Of a DNA stretch of 64,000 bases, positions 1-10,818 are shown one piece after another. Each line of letters starts with the position of its first letter. Position 1 is the first letter of the stretch. The stretch comes from Alloacidobacterium sp035547425. Lineage in GTDB: Bacteria; Acidobacteriota; Terriglobia; Terriglobales; Acidobacteriaceae. The stretch lies in NCBI GenBank assembly GCA_035547425.1, contig DASZUU010000008.1, forward strand, positions 62,001-126,000. Direction: 5' to 3'. Under the pieces are notes generated by a model. The model had not been told where the DNA came from and ran no database searches. It saw nothing but the letters and a program-made list of their open reading frames with translations. The position numbers and the translations under genes were made by a program.

Positions 1-200
1 ATGCCTGTGCCCAGGGCCTTGGCGCCCGCCTCCTTCGCAGCGAACCGCGCGGCAAAACTCTCAGCCGCGTTCTTCTTCCGCCGGCAATATGCGATCTCTC
101 CCGGCGTAAAAATTTTCTCGAGAAAACGCGGGCCATAACGCGTTATGGAATGCGCAATGCGCTCTATTTCCACAATGTCGATGCCGGTGCCTACGAGCAT
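1..200 (-). CDS. acpS: Holo-[acyl-carrier-protein] synthase, truncated by the window edge
   Basis: AcpS transfers 4'-phosphopantetheine from CoA to acyl carrier protein. Translating the minus strand gives MLVGTGIDIVEIERI near the N-terminus and FAAKEAGAKALGTG at the window edge. These are the two AcpS signatures, with the Mg-binding Asp of GID and the Glu of KEA. About 66 codons are present; the C-terminal half lies beyond position 1. I chose the ATG at 200 because AGGGAAG sits about nine bases upstream and the family normally begins a few residues before GTGID. In-frame ATGs at 239 and 245 would add 13-15 residues. It is divergent from the small gene at 310. Confidence 0.9.
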   Translation of the reverse strand, partial: MLVGTGIDIVEIERIAHSITRYGPRFLEKIFTPGEIAYCRRKKNAAESFAARFAAKEAGAKALGTG

Positions 201-309
201 GAGCGGAATCTTCCCTGTTTGCACGTTAGCACACGCCATCCGCATGGTTACGAAATCATACCAAAGAGTTGCCGGGTAACCGTCAAGATTCGGGCATTTC
301 AGTCCGATC

Positions 310-699
310 ATGGTAGATGTGATTGATACAGAAGATTTCGTCGATTGGGACCTGAGGCTGACGGCAACCAGCGCCGACGATCCGCAGCGATTGCTGCGTT
401 TTTTAACCGGAGCTGTCCTCACCTGCGGCGGCTGGGTTCTGTCGCGCAGCTTGCCGGGATCGGACACGGTGGAAATGAGCTTTGAGTTTGCCCGCGCCGT
501 GAGCCTCGAGATTTACAGCGTTTTAATCTCCGCAGGGCTGGAACTGAGCCGCGATGCGCACATCAGCATGACCGAGCTGTGCCAGTGCACCAAAAACCTG
601 CTGGCCACCAAGGGCTTCGATGTGGCCCGCGTGCGCCTGTTAATCCAGGCCGTCTCGCTTGAGGGGAAAAATCTGCAAGGGCACACCGCATGCGGCTGA
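310..699 (+). CDS. Small uncharacterised protein, 129 aa
   Basis: I do not recognise this protein. It has no signal peptide or membrane segment, so it is probably cytoplasmic. Alternating strand and helix propensity in residues 14-80, with a DDPQRLLRFL helix followed by two strands, vaguely suggests a small ferredoxin-like or ACT-like fold, but that is only a guess. Codon use resembles its neighbours and the frame is open throughout, so it is probably a real gene. It lies divergent to acpS and convergent with recG, from which it is separated by a palindromic repeat. No clear ribosome binding site precedes the ATG at 310. Confidence 0.55.
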   Translation: MVDVIDTEDFVDWDLRLTATSADDPQRLLRFLTGAVLTCGGWVLSRSLPGSDTVEMSFEFARAVSLEIYSVLISAGLELSRDAHISMTELCQCTKNLLATKGFDVARVRLLIQAVSLEGKNLQGHTACG

Positions 700-730
700 A
701 TGAACTACACAAGCTGAGCCGTCCACACAA

Positions 731-857
731 TTTGTCATCCTAAGCGCAGCGAAGGACCTGCTTTTACCTGGCTTGGCTACAGTCTTCCAAGAAAAAGCAG
801 GTCCTTCTAGGAAAAGCAGGTCTTTCCCCTTCGTTTCTCAGCGCCAGGATGACAAAT
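731..857. repeat. Inverted intergenic repeat between convergent genes
   Basis: TTTGTCATCCTAAGCGCAGC at 731-750, continuing into GAAGGACCTGCTTTT, is mirrored by GAAAAAGCAGGTCCTTC (791-807) and again imperfectly up to AGCGCCAGGATGACAAA (about 841-857). The transcript could fold into a long hairpin and end both convergent genes. The TCATCCTRAGCG...GAAGGACC core recurs at 5547-5606, so this is a repeat family, not a unique terminator. Confidence 0.75.
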
Positions 858-865
858 CAGTGCAT

Positions 866-3109
<2,244 letters not shown>

Positions 3110-3310
3110 ACAAGGTCTGTCGCAGGGGAAATTGTGACAGGATGGGGCACCCGGATTCCGGGCACCGGCAAAGATCGCTAGCTACCAAAGGGAGCGAAAT
3201 AATAGTCCCAAATGCGGAAGGGGCAGGAATGGCGAGCTAAAGCGAGCGTTCGCCTGGACGGCGAGTCCTGATAGACTGGCTGCATTGTTTTAGAGGGGAA
3301 AACTTCTTGC

Positions 3311-4216
3311 ATGGCCGCAGTCGTTGAGCTGGACCGTATCTCCAAATCCTATGAAAAAAAGATAGCCGTCAAAGACCTGAGCCTGCGCATTGAAGCAGGC
3401 ACCATGTTTGGGCTGCTGGGACCGAATGGCTCGGGAAAGACATCGAGCATCCGCATGATGGTGGGCATCACCATGCCCGACTCCGGCAGCGTACAGCTTT
3501 TGGGAAAACCCTTCGACCGCGAGAGCCTGAAGCGCGTCGGCTACCTGCCCGAAGAGCGCGGCCTCTATAAAAAGATGAAGGTCATGGACCAGCTCATCTT
3601 CATGGGCGAGTTGCGCGGGCTGGACAAGGGCACCGCAGGCCGCCGTGCCCATAACTGGTGTGAGCGGCTGCAGATTCTCGAAGCCTCCGACAAGAAGACG
3701 GAAGAGCTGTCCAAGGGCATGCAGCAGAAGATCCAGTTCATTTCCACGCTGATGCACGATCCCGACCTCATCATCATGGACGAGCCGTTCTCCGGCCTCG
3801 ATCCTGTGAATGCGACCCTGCTGCAGGACACCCTCATCGATCTGAAGAATGCGGGCAAGGCCATCCTCTTCTCCACGCATCGCATGGACCAGGTAGAGAA
3901 GCTGTGCGACGCCATCTGCCTCATCAGTTCCGGCCACGCCGTGCTTTCCGGCGGCATGCGCGAAGTCAAATCACGCTATGAGCGCGACCGCGTGATCCTG
4001 CAATACGAAGGCGAAAATTCCTTCCTGCAGCATCCCGCCATTGCCGAGTTCAAGGATTATGCCGGGTACGTGGAAATCCGCCTGAAGCCGCACGCCGATG
4101 CGCAGAGCCTGTTGCGCGAGGCGGCGCAGAAGGCAACGATCTACCGTTTTGAACTGGTCGAGCCCTCGCTCGAAGAGATTTTCATTCAGACCGTAGGAGA
4201 GAAAGTCGATGCGTGA
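3311..4216 (+). CDS. ABC transporter ATP-binding protein, NatA-like
   Basis: This is the nucleotide-binding subunit of an ABC-2 type exporter. Walker A GPNGSGKT (about residues 37-44), the Q-loop region, signature LSKGMQQK, Walker B LIIMDEP and the switch His in FSTHRM are all intact. The 301-residue length includes the C-terminal extension (DUF4162-type) seen in NatA and antibiotic exporters. GAGGGG lies about 12 bases before the ATG. The stop overlaps the permease start by 8 bp, so the two are translationally coupled. The substrate cannot be read from sequence; Na+ or drug efflux are family precedents only. Confidence 0.93.
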   Translation: MAAVVELDRISKSYEKKIAVKDLSLRIEAGTMFGLLGPNGSGKTSSIRMMVGITMPDSGSVQLLGKPFDRESLKRVGYLPEERGLYKKMKVMDQLIFMGELRGLDKGTAGRRAHNWCERLQILEASDKKTEELSKGMQQKIQFISTLMHDPDLIIMDEPFSGLDPVNATLLQDTLIDLKNAGKAILFSTHRMDQVEKLCDAICLISSGHAVLSGGMREVKSRYERDRVILQYEGENSFLQHPAIAEFKDYAGYVEIRLKPHADAQSLLREAAQKATIYRFELVEPSLEEIFIQTVGEKVDA

Positions 4217-5456
4217 CATCCTGCTCATCGCCAAACGCGAATATCTGGAACAGGTGAAGGGCAAAGCCTTCAAGGTCACGACCATCCTTATTCCCGTGAT
4301 CTTTGCCGCCATTATCGGCATCTCCATCTTTGCCAGCCGGAACTCCGGATCGGGCAAGCACATTGTCGTCGCCTCGAATGACGCGCCCCTTGCGGCCCGG
4401 GTGCAGGAAAAGCTGCTCACTGACAAGAATGCTCACCTGACCGTCGACGTTCTTGCTCCCGCTGCAGATTCAGACCGTCGGCAACTCATCGCAAAAATCG
4501 ATCAGAAGCAGATTGACGGCTTTCTCTGGCTCACAACCGATGCCAATGCCGGTAATGCCAAGGCCACCTACGTAGCGCGTTCCTCCGGCGACTTCGCTAC
4601 CGAATCGCGCTTATCCGACGCCGTCGATCACGCCATCGTGCAGCAGCGGCTTTCGTCGCATGGCATCGCCGCGGGCGATATCGATGCGCTGACCAAAGGC
4701 GTCAAGATTGAAACCGAGCAGGTAAAGAACGGCAAAGAGGTGGGCAGCAGCACACTAGGCTCGTTCTTCGCTGCGTACATCATGGCCTTCCTGCTCACGT
4801 TTACCGTCATGATGTACGGCATGAACGTAGGCCGCTCTGTGATTCAGGAGAAAACATCGCGCATCTTTGAGGTGATGCTTTCGACCGTCAAGCCCACCGA
4901 CATGCTGGCCGGCAAGCTCGTCGGCATCGGAGCCGTCGGCCTTACGCAGCTTGCCATCTGGGCGGCTGCGGCCTTGCTGTTCTCAAGCACCGCGCTGGCG
5001 GCAAGCCTCATGTCCGGCGGATTGAAGATTCAGATTTCTCCGGCAGAGATTGGGCTATTCGCCGTGTATTTTCTGCTGGGCTACGCGCTCTACAGCACGC
5101 TGTTTGCCGGGCTGGCGGCTACCTGCGAAAGCGAGCAGGAACTGCAGCAGTACGCTCCGCTGGCCGCCGTGCCGGTGTGGCTCAGCTTCAGCATGATCAC
5201 GTTTATCGTGAGCAATCCCAACTCGTTCTGGTCGGTGGCAATTTCGCTCTTTCCGCCTTGCGCGCCGATTGCCATGTTCCTGCGCATCGCCTCGCAGTTT
5301 CCGCCCCTGTGGCAGATAGCCTTGTCGCTGGCCCTGCTATTGATTTCGGTGTGGATCGTGGTCTGGTTCTCGTCGCGCATTTACCGCATCGGCATTCTCA
5401 TGTACGGCAAGCGGGCAACGCTCCCGGAAATGCTGAAATGGCTGCGGTATTCATAG
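4209..5456 (+). CDS. ABC-2 type permease, NatB-like
   Basis: This is the membrane subunit partnering the upstream ATPase. It has one N-terminal membrane segment (residues about 21-40), a large extracytoplasmic domain to about residue 185, then five or six membrane segments. The cytoplasmic coupling motif IQEKTSRIFEVMLSTVKP between the second and third segments is characteristic of COG1668 NatB-like permeases. At 415 aa it is family-typical. It is the last gene of a two-gene operon and is followed by a hairpin-rich intergenic stretch. The transported substrate is unknown. Confidence 0.9.
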   Translation: MRDILLIAKREYLEQVKGKAFKVTTILIPVIFAAIIGISIFASRNSGSGKHIVVASNDAPLAARVQEKLLTDKNAHLTVDVLAPAADSDRRQLIAKIDQKQIDGFLWLTTDANAGNAKATYVARSSGDFATESRLSDAVDHAIVQQRLSSHGIAAGDIDALTKGVKIETEQVKNGKEVGSSTLGSFFAAYIMAFLLTFTVMMYGMNVGRSVIQEKTSRIFEVMLSTVKPTDMLAGKLVGIGAVGLTQLAIWAAAALLFSSTALAASLMSGGLKIQISPAEIGLFAVYFLLGYALYSTLFAGLAATCESEQELQQYAPLAAVPVWLSFSMITFIVSNPNSFWSVAISLFPPCAPIAMFLRIASQFPPLWQIALSLALLLISVWIVVWFSSRIYRIGILMYGKRATLPEMLKWLRYS

Positions 5457-5770
5457 ATCTCCGACAGGTCCTATGAGAGCAGCGGTACAAGCCGCACGAG
5501 CTTTCGCTAATGATGTATCGTAGCCGCCAGCGCTCACCACTACGTTGTCATCCTGAGCCTCTAATAAACCTCCAATGATGTCATCCTGAGCGTAGCCGAA
5601 GGACCCGCACGAGCAACGCTCGTGCGAATTGGTCTTGCGAATGCAAGACCAACCGCTTTTTAGTCTCGACTATTCAGCAGGAGTACCCCATTACCCGCCT
5701 CTTCAATTAAGCTGGTTCGGATTTGCTCGAACCATGCTTTGTTTCCTACTGAGAGGGCTATCCAATCCGT
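5457..5770. repeat. Hairpin-rich noncoding stretch with palindromic repeats
   Basis: There is no convincing gene in these 314 bp between convergent genes. TGTCATCCTGAGC occurs twice (about 5547 and 5579), the second copy continuing as GTAGCCGAAGGACC. Two perfect hairpins follow: GCACGAGC (5607-5614) with GCTCGTGC (5618-5625), and GGTCTTGC (5631-5638) with GCAAGACC (5643-5650). The stretch shares its core with the repeat at 731-857 and probably serves as a terminator for one or both flanking genes. Confidence 0.7.
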
Positions 5771-6172
5771 TCAATGATCCTTGAAGCCTTCGTCAGGTTC
5801 TACGCAGTTTGCAAAGAACCACAGCGCGTCCGAAAGAGATTCTTTGGAATGCCAGGTCGTCATGACAATATGTCCCTTCGGTTCATCTGGTATGCGCTCA
5901 AGGTCCAGTTGATCATGCACTCTTTCGCAATCCTGTCCCCACACACAAAAGTACGCGAGGCCTCTTTCGAGCAGAGATTTTGCTGTTTTCCGCAGAGATT
6001 CATCGCTGATGAGTGTCGCATCAATGGCCAGAAATAAACAGTAGTTCGTTGAGATTGACTCAAGAACTAACGGGATGTCTTCGAGTCTAGGCACAGCTCC
6101 GACACTATATAGACGGTCATGGTTGTGTTTGTCTTGTCGTACTTTAAGCATCAAATTCTCTAACGTCAGCAC
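5771..6172 (-). CDS. Uncharacterised protein, 133 aa
   Basis: I do not recognise the family. It is soluble, with hydrophobic strands (YCLFLAIDATLI, AYFCVWGQDC) and a conserved-looking MTTWHSKESLSDALWFF segment near the C-terminus. The order of strands and helices suggests a small alpha/beta protein. Base composition is visibly more AT-rich than in neighbouring recG or udk, which may indicate later acquisition. It lies alone, leftward, between two repeat-rich intergenic stretches. Confidence 0.6.
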   Translation of the reverse strand: MLTLENLMLKVRQDKHNHDRLYSVGAVPRLEDIPLVLESISTNYCLFLAIDATLISDESLRKTAKSLLERGLAYFCVWGQDCERVHDQLDLERIPDEPKGHIVMTTWHSKESLSDALWFFANCVEPDEGFKDH

Positions 6173-6272
6173 TGATTATCTCTGATTTATTGACAGTCTA
6201 AAGAGGATACTGGGTGCCCCAGGTCTCGACTTTGAAACCTGGGATTCTCTGAACCAAATGAACAAGGAAAAA

Positions 6273-6670
6273 GGGTAGAAGCACCGGGCTTCAGCCCGGT
6301 GAATAAAAATCCGGCTCGAAGAGCCGTACCTTGCTGCCGCAGGCTTGGAGCGCAGCCCAACGGGTGAAGCGACCCTGTCAAGTCCCCAAAAGCAAAATAA
6401 CTTGCAAACATTTGAAAACAAACCACATGAAAATGCCAAAGGTTGGCATGTTATTTCCCCAGAACTGCTATTCTGGATATAGAAGCAAAAAGCCCGCCAT
6501 GAGCGGGCTTTGCATTGCACGAGAACGAGGATCCCTCGCTAAGTGATTGAAAACACTAGAATCGACTTAACTCCAGCAGAATCATAGGGATAGAAGGGGA
6601 TGATCCCCCGCTAAACCATTGAAAAATATAGAAACGAGAAGACCTGCCAGGGGGGAGGGGGATCCCCCAT
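6273..6670 (-). repeat. Structured intergenic element, copy A (3'-UTR plus terminator module)
   Basis: This stretch matches the layout of 60416-60812. From left to right on the plus strand it contains the hairpin CACCGGGCT/AGCCCGGTG (6282-6290/6293-6301), CTGTCAAGTCCCC, a short stem ATGCCAA/TTGGCAT (6433-6439/6443-6449), AAGCCCGC/GCGGGCTT (6490-6497/6503-6510), AAGTGATTGAAAACACTAGAA, CAGAATCAT, GATCCCCCGCTAAA, and a G-rich tract. Read on the minus strand it starts just after the udk stop codon and runs as a roughly 160-nt conserved 3' untranslated region into an intrinsic terminator. I place it on the minus strand for that reason. Boundaries are approximate. Confidence 0.8.
6486..6510 (-). 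terminator. Intrinsic terminator of the nucleoside-salvage operon
   Basis: On the minus strand AAGCCCGC, loop TCATG, GCGGGCTT is followed by further T residues, a canonical GC-rich stem with a U-tract. It lies about 165 bp past the udk stop codon and inside repeat copy A. The equivalent hairpin in copy B keeps the stem although the loop differs. Confidence 0.7.
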
Positions 6671-6673
6671 CCC

Positions 6674-7342
6674 TCAGGAGTGGCCGGCGAAGCCATCTAG
6701 GGCAAAGATTTCGTGCGTCTTCAGCAGGTTTTTCTTCCGCAGCGTGCCCAGAACCTGTTCCACAGACCAGTCGAACGACGAAGTGCCGTCCACGACCAGA
6801 TCGGCAAACTGTGCCGAAGGCTTCACGAACTGCTCTGCCATCGGACGCACCGTCTCGGCATAATGCTGCGCCACCGATTCCGGCGTGCGTCCGCGGCTTT
6901 GCACATCGCGCGCCAGTCGCCGCTGGTAACAGACTTCATCGGGAGTATCGACGTAGACGCTGAGGTCATAAAGACGGCGAAGAGGCTCATAATGCAGGGC
7001 GAGAATGCCGTCTACCAGCAGGAAATGCGGCTCATAGACAGGAACCGAAGCGCCCGGCACGCGCGTGTGCGTGGCGAAGTCGTATTCCGGCCGCGTAATG
7101 CTGCGGCCCAATGAAAGCTGCCGGACCTGTGCGATGAGCAAGTCCGATTCGAGCGCGTCGGGATGGTCGAAGTTTTCCCTACATCGCGCTTCGTAAGTCA
7201 GGTGACCAAGATCGCGGTAGTAGTGGTCGAGATGGAAATGCGTGCCTTCCAGCTCGCGCGCCAGTTCCTGCGCTAAGGAGGTTTTGCCGGAACCGGAATA
7301 TCCGGCGATACCAATCACAACTGGGCCCTGATTTCCGTTCAT
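6674..7342 (-). CDS. udk: Uridine kinase-like P-loop kinase
   Basis: This enzyme probably phosphorylates uridine or cytidine to the monophosphate for salvage. Residues 10-19 give the P-loop GYSGSGKT, followed by the HLDHYYRDL motif and FDHPDALESDLL, both typical of uridine kinase/phosphoribulokinase-like enzymes. At 222 aa it is the family length. The ATG at 7342 overlaps the stop of the purine nucleoside phosphorylase (ATGA), so the pair is coupled. It is the last gene of the cdd-deoA-CNT-PNP-udk operon. Substrate specificity within the family is inferred from context. Confidence 0.85.
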   Translation of the reverse strand: MNGNQGPVVIGIAGYSGSGKTSLAQELARELEGTHFHLDHYYRDLGHLTYEARCRENFDHPDALESDLLIAQVRQLSLGRSITRPEYDFATHTRVPGASVPVYEPHFLLVDGILALHYEPLRRLYDLSVYVDTPDEVCYQRRLARDVQSRGRTPESVAQHYAETVRPMAEQFVKPSAQFADLVVDGTSSFDWSVEQVLGTLRKKNLLKTHEIFALDGFAGHS

Positions 7343-8190
7343 TGTCGGCTGGCTTCCTTCTGTATGGCGGGAACAATGTCGGCCAGCAGCCTGGTGAACT
7401 GTGCAGCGACGCGGCGTCCGGTTTCGATGACTTCTTCGTGGCCCAGCGGTTCGGCTTGCAGTCCTGCGGCCAGGTTCGTAACGCAGGAGATGCCGAGGAC
7501 CTCAATGCCCATCTGTCGGGCGGCGATGACTTCCTGCACCGTAGACATGCCGACCAGATCGGCCCCCATGGTGCGGAAGGCGCGTATCTCGGCGGGTGTC
7601 TCAAAGCTGGGACCGAGGACGCAGAGGTACACGCCTTCGTTGAGCGAATGGCCGGAACGCTGCGCCGTGGCAGCAGCGAGCGAGCGCAGGCGCTTTGAGT
7701 AGGTCTCGGTCATATCGAAGAAGCGTGCGCCGAAGCGCTCGTCGTTCTCGCCAATGATGGGATTACGTCCGGTGAAATTGATATGGTCGCAGATGAGGAC
7801 CAGCTCGCCCTGCTTCATGCCCTGGCGAATGCCTCCGGCGGCGTTGGTTACGATCAGCGTCCTAACGCCGAGCTGGCCGAGCACGCGAATGGGGAAGGTT
7901 ACTTCCTGCGAGCTGTAGCCTTCGTAGGCATGCACACGGCCCTGCATCACGGCGACAGGAACGCCGTCGATGGTGCCGAGGACGAGTCGTCCGCTATGCC
8001 CAGGGACGGTGGATTGCGGGAAGTGTGGAATATCGCTGAAAGGGATGGCGGTAGCGTCGGCGACCTGGTCGGCAAAAGCGCCAAGGCCCGAGCCTAAAAC
8101 GACGCCGATGGAGGGCGTCAGCGGCGTCCGGGCACGAATATATGCGACTGCCGCCGTAACCTGTTCAAACAAGGAAATGTCGTTGCTCAC
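7339..8190 (-). CDS. punA: Purine nucleoside phosphorylase
   Basis: This enzyme splits inosine/guanosine-type nucleosides with phosphate into base and ribose-1-phosphate. The motifs are VLGSGLGAFAD (phosphate binding, about residues 30-40), GRVHAYEGY, TNAAGGI and GADLVGMSTVQEV, which define the trimeric PNP/MTAP family. At 283 aa it is a normal length. The start is a GTG at 8190, 13 bp after the CNT transporter gene. It belongs to the nucleoside-salvage operon and overlaps udk by 4 bp. Confidence 0.93.
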   Translation of the reverse strand: MSNDISLFEQVTAAVAYIRARTPLTPSIGVVLGSGLGAFADQVADATAIPFSDIPHFPQSTVPGHSGRLVLGTIDGVPVAVMQGRVHAYEGYSSQEVTFPIRVLGQLGVRTLIVTNAAGGIRQGMKQGELVLICDHINFTGRNPIIGENDERFGARFFDMTETYSKRLRSLAAATAQRSGHSLNEGVYLCVLGPSFETPAEIRAFRTMGADLVGMSTVQEVIAARQMGIEVLGISCVTNLAAGLQAEPLGHEEVIETGRRVAAQFTRLLADIVPAIQKEASRQ

Positions 8191-8203
8191 GTCTATTTAT
8201 GTT

Positions 8204-9442
8204 TTATCGCATCAGGATGCTAACAATCGAGGCCGACATCAAATTTGCCATGGTTCCGGCCAGCATGGCGCGCAATCCGAGCCGCGCCAGCTCATTGCGG
8301 CGGTTGGGAGCCAGCGCTCCAATGCCGCCAATCTGGATGCCGATGGAGCTGAGGTTGGCGAATCCGCAGAGCGCAAAGGTGGCGATGGTAAAGGAGCGGA
8401 AGCTCATCATGGCCTTCTGCGCGCCCAGCATGGAATAAGCCACCAGCTCATTGATGACCATGCGCGTGCCCAGCAGGTTGCCGACAATCTTCGCGTCGTG
8501 CCATGGAATGCCGATGAGCCACGCGACGGGCGAGAAAAGCACGCCCAAAATTGAGTCGAGCTTAGACGGGAAGGGGATATGGTGCGGACTGAGCCAGTTG
8601 TGAATGCCGCCGAGAATGCCATTCAGCAGCGCAATAAGCGCAAGGAAGGAGATGAGCATGATGGCGACATTGAAGGCGAGCCGGCCTCCGTCGATGGTGC
8701 CGCGAGCGATGGCTCCGAGCAGGTTTTCGTCCTTATGTTCAGCGCCTTCGGGCATATGGACGGTGCCTTCCGTGGCCGGTGTCTCGGTTTCGGGCACCAG
8801 CATCTTGGAGATCAGGATGGTTCCGGGCGCAGTCATAATGACGGCGGCCAGAAGATGCTGCGCTTCAATGCCGTAGAGAATGTAGGCCGCCATGATACCG
8901 CCGGAGACATGGGCCATGCCGCTGGTCATGATGGTCATCAGCTCGGAGCGGGTGGCATCGGGCAGGAAAGGACGGATGGTGAGCGGCGCTTCTGTCTGTC
9001 CCATGAAGATGCTGGCAGCTACGTTGAGGCTTTCCGCCCCGCTGACGCGCAGCGTGAGCTGCATGAGCCGGGCAAAGAGCCGGATGATGAGCTGCATGAT
9101 GCCGAGGTAATAGAGAACGGCGAAGAAGGCGGAGATAAAGATGATGGTCGGCAGAACCTGAAAAGCGAAGATGCTGCCGAAGGAGGAATGCTGCTTGCCT
9201 AATTCTCCGAATACGAAGGTAGAGCCGACGAAGGCGTAAGAAAGCAGCCTGGTAACGGCATTTCCGGCGGCGGCCAGGGCGCGCTGGCCCCAGGTGAAAT
9301 CGAGAACGATGAAAGCAAAGAGTATCTGCAGGCCGAGACCCCAGAAAACGGTGCGCCAGCGGATAGCGCGGCGGTTGGTGGAAAAGATCCATGCTAAAGC
9401 CAGCATGGCGAGCAGCCCTAGAACACCTGTAAATCGACCCAA
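8204..9442 (-). CDS. nupC: Concentrative nucleoside transporter (NupC/CNT family)
   Basis: This is an inner-membrane cation-coupled nucleoside importer. It has 8-10 hydrophobic segments, the GQTEAPL motif and the GxR-type gate region, and KIVGNLLGTRMVINELVAY near the C-terminus, all characteristic of CNT proteins. At 412 aa it has normal length. The start is TTG at 9442 with GGGAG about seven bases upstream. It sits between the pyrimidine and purine phosphorylase genes, so imported nucleosides feed both directly. Confidence 0.93.
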   Translation of the reverse strand: MGRFTGVLGLLAMLALAWIFSTNRRAIRWRTVFWGLGLQILFAFIVLDFTWGQRALAAAGNAVTRLLSYAFVGSTFVFGELGKQHSSFGSIFAFQVLPTIIFISAFFAVLYYLGIMQLIIRLFARLMQLTLRVSGAESLNVAASIFMGQTEAPLTIRPFLPDATRSELMTIMTSGMAHVSGGIMAAYILYGIEAQHLLAAVIMTAPGTILISKMLVPETETPATEGTVHMPEGAEHKDENLLGAIARGTIDGGRLAFNVAIMLISFLALIALLNGILGGIHNWLSPHHIPFPSKLDSILGVLFSPVAWLIGIPWHDAKIVGNLLGTRMVINELVAYSMLGAQKAMMSFRSFTIATFALCGFANLSSIGIQIGGIGALAPNRRNELARLGLRAMLAGTMANLMSASIVSILMR

Positions 9443-9462
9443 ATCGTTCTCCCGTTTCTATC

Positions 9463-10818
9463 CTATGGGCGCGGAGCGGCTTCGAGGTACTGTTTTTTGT
9501 TTTCTGCGGTGATGATTTCCTGAACGAGCGGCGCGATAGGTGCAGGCTGGTCTGCGATCATGAGAGCCTGGCGTAGCAGCGCTTCCGGTTCGGCAAATCG
9601 CTCTTCGCGGTCGGCAAATAGAGTGCAGAGCAGCCGGCCTGCTTCCACTTTGCCGCCGAGTTTAATGTGCATCTCAAGGCCCGCGTGCGCCGAAACCGGC
9701 TCCCCGGCGCGTTCGCGTCCGGCGCCGAGCCGCTGCACCGCCCAGCCGACCTGCGTGCAGTCGATGCGCGCGAGGTAGCCGGAACGGTCGGCGTGAAATT
9801 CTTTTCTCGCACCGGGACGATGGAACTTCAGAGGGTCGGCGAAACTGGAGGCATCGCCCCCTTGAGCCTCGACCATAGCGGTGAAAACTTTGAGCGCCGC
9901 GCCGGATGCGAGAACCTCTTCGGCTCGCTGGCGACCTGCTTCGGCGGTTTTCGCCGCGCCTCCGAGAAAAATCATCCATCCGGCAAGGATGAGCGACAGC
10001 TCGCGCAGGTCCTCGTTCAGCGGGTTTCGTTTGCCGTGCAGCAGTTCCATGGACTCAGCGACTTCGATCCAGTTTCCGGCAAAGCGCCCGAGCGGCTGGT
10101 CCATATTTGTCAGCAGGGCGGCGGTGCGGGTTCCGGCCCGCTCGCCGGTTTCGACCAGAAGCGCGGCGAGAAAGAGAGAATCTTCTTTTTTGCGTAGAAA
10201 AGCGCCGGAACCGGTCTTAACGTCGAGCACCATGCCGTTCAATCCGGCAGCGAGCTTTTTGCTCATGATGGATGGGCAGATCAGGAAAGGACTTTCAACA
10301 GTGGAGGTGCGGTCACGCAGCGCGTAGAGAACCCGGTCGGCGGGAACGAGGTTCTTTGTCTGCCCGACAATGCTGGCTCCGACTTTGCTGAGTACCTGCT
10401 CCATCTCCTTGAGTGAGAGCTGCGTGCGATAGCCGGGAATGCTTTCGAGCTTGTCCAGTGTGCCGCCGGTGTGGCCCAGCGCGCGCCCGCTGATCATGGG
10501 GACGGCGAGCCCGGCGGCGGCGGCGATGGGCGCGACCAGGAAGGATGTCTTGTCGCCGACGCCGCCAGTGGAATGCTTGTCGACAGCGACTTTTTTGAGG
10601 GGCGATGGATCGAAGACCTCGCCGGAAAACTTCATCGCGGTCGTCAGCGCATCGACTTCTCTCAGCGTAAGACCGCGCAGGAAGACGGCCATCAGCCATG
10701 CGGCGAGCTGGTCTTCGGGAATAGACCCGGTAGCCGCGCCCTGGGCCAAAAACTGGAGTTCAGTAGCGGTGAGCTCTTCGCCGTCGCGCTTTTTTCGGAT
10801 GAGATCAACCGCGTGCAT
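9463..10818 (-). CDS. deoA: Thymidine/pyrimidine-nucleoside phosphorylase
   Basis: This enzyme phosphorolyses thymidine, deoxyuridine or uridine. Starting at the ATG at 10818 the protein reads MHAVDLIRKKRDGEELT, the standard family N-terminus. KHSTGGVGDKTS (phosphate binding) and SGRALGHTGGTLDKLE are intact. At 451 aa it has normal length; an upstream start at 10908 would add a meaningless 30 residues overlapping cdd. Its start overlaps the cdd stop by 14 bp. Whether it is strictly thymidine-specific or a broad PyNP cannot be decided by eye. Confidence 0.93.
   Translation of the reverse strand: MHAVDLIRKKRDGEELTATELQFLAQGAATGSIPEDQLAAWLMAVFLRGLTLREVDALTTAMKFSGEVFDPSPLKKVAVDKHSTGGVGDKTSFLVAPIAAAAGLAVPMISGRALGHTGGTLDKLESIPGYRTQLSLKEMEQVLSKVGASIVGQTKNLVPADRVLYALRDRTSTVESPFLICPSIMSKKLAAGLNGMVLDVKTGSGAFLRKKEDSLFLAALLVETGERAGTRTAALLTNMDQPLGRFAGNWIEVAESMELLHGKRNPLNEDLRELSLILAGWMIFLGGAAKTAEAGRQRAEEVLASGAALKVFTAMVEAQGGDASSFADPLKFHRPGARKEFHADRSGYLARIDCTQVGWAVQRLGAGRERAGEPVSAHAGLEMHIKLGGKVEAGRLLCTLFADREERFAEPEALLRQALMIADQPAPIAPLVQEIITAENKKQYLEAAPRP

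Noticed and set aside
5547..5650. Possible CRISPR-like array
   Set aside because: The repeats are short, palindromic and different from one another, with no regular spacers and no cas genes nearby.
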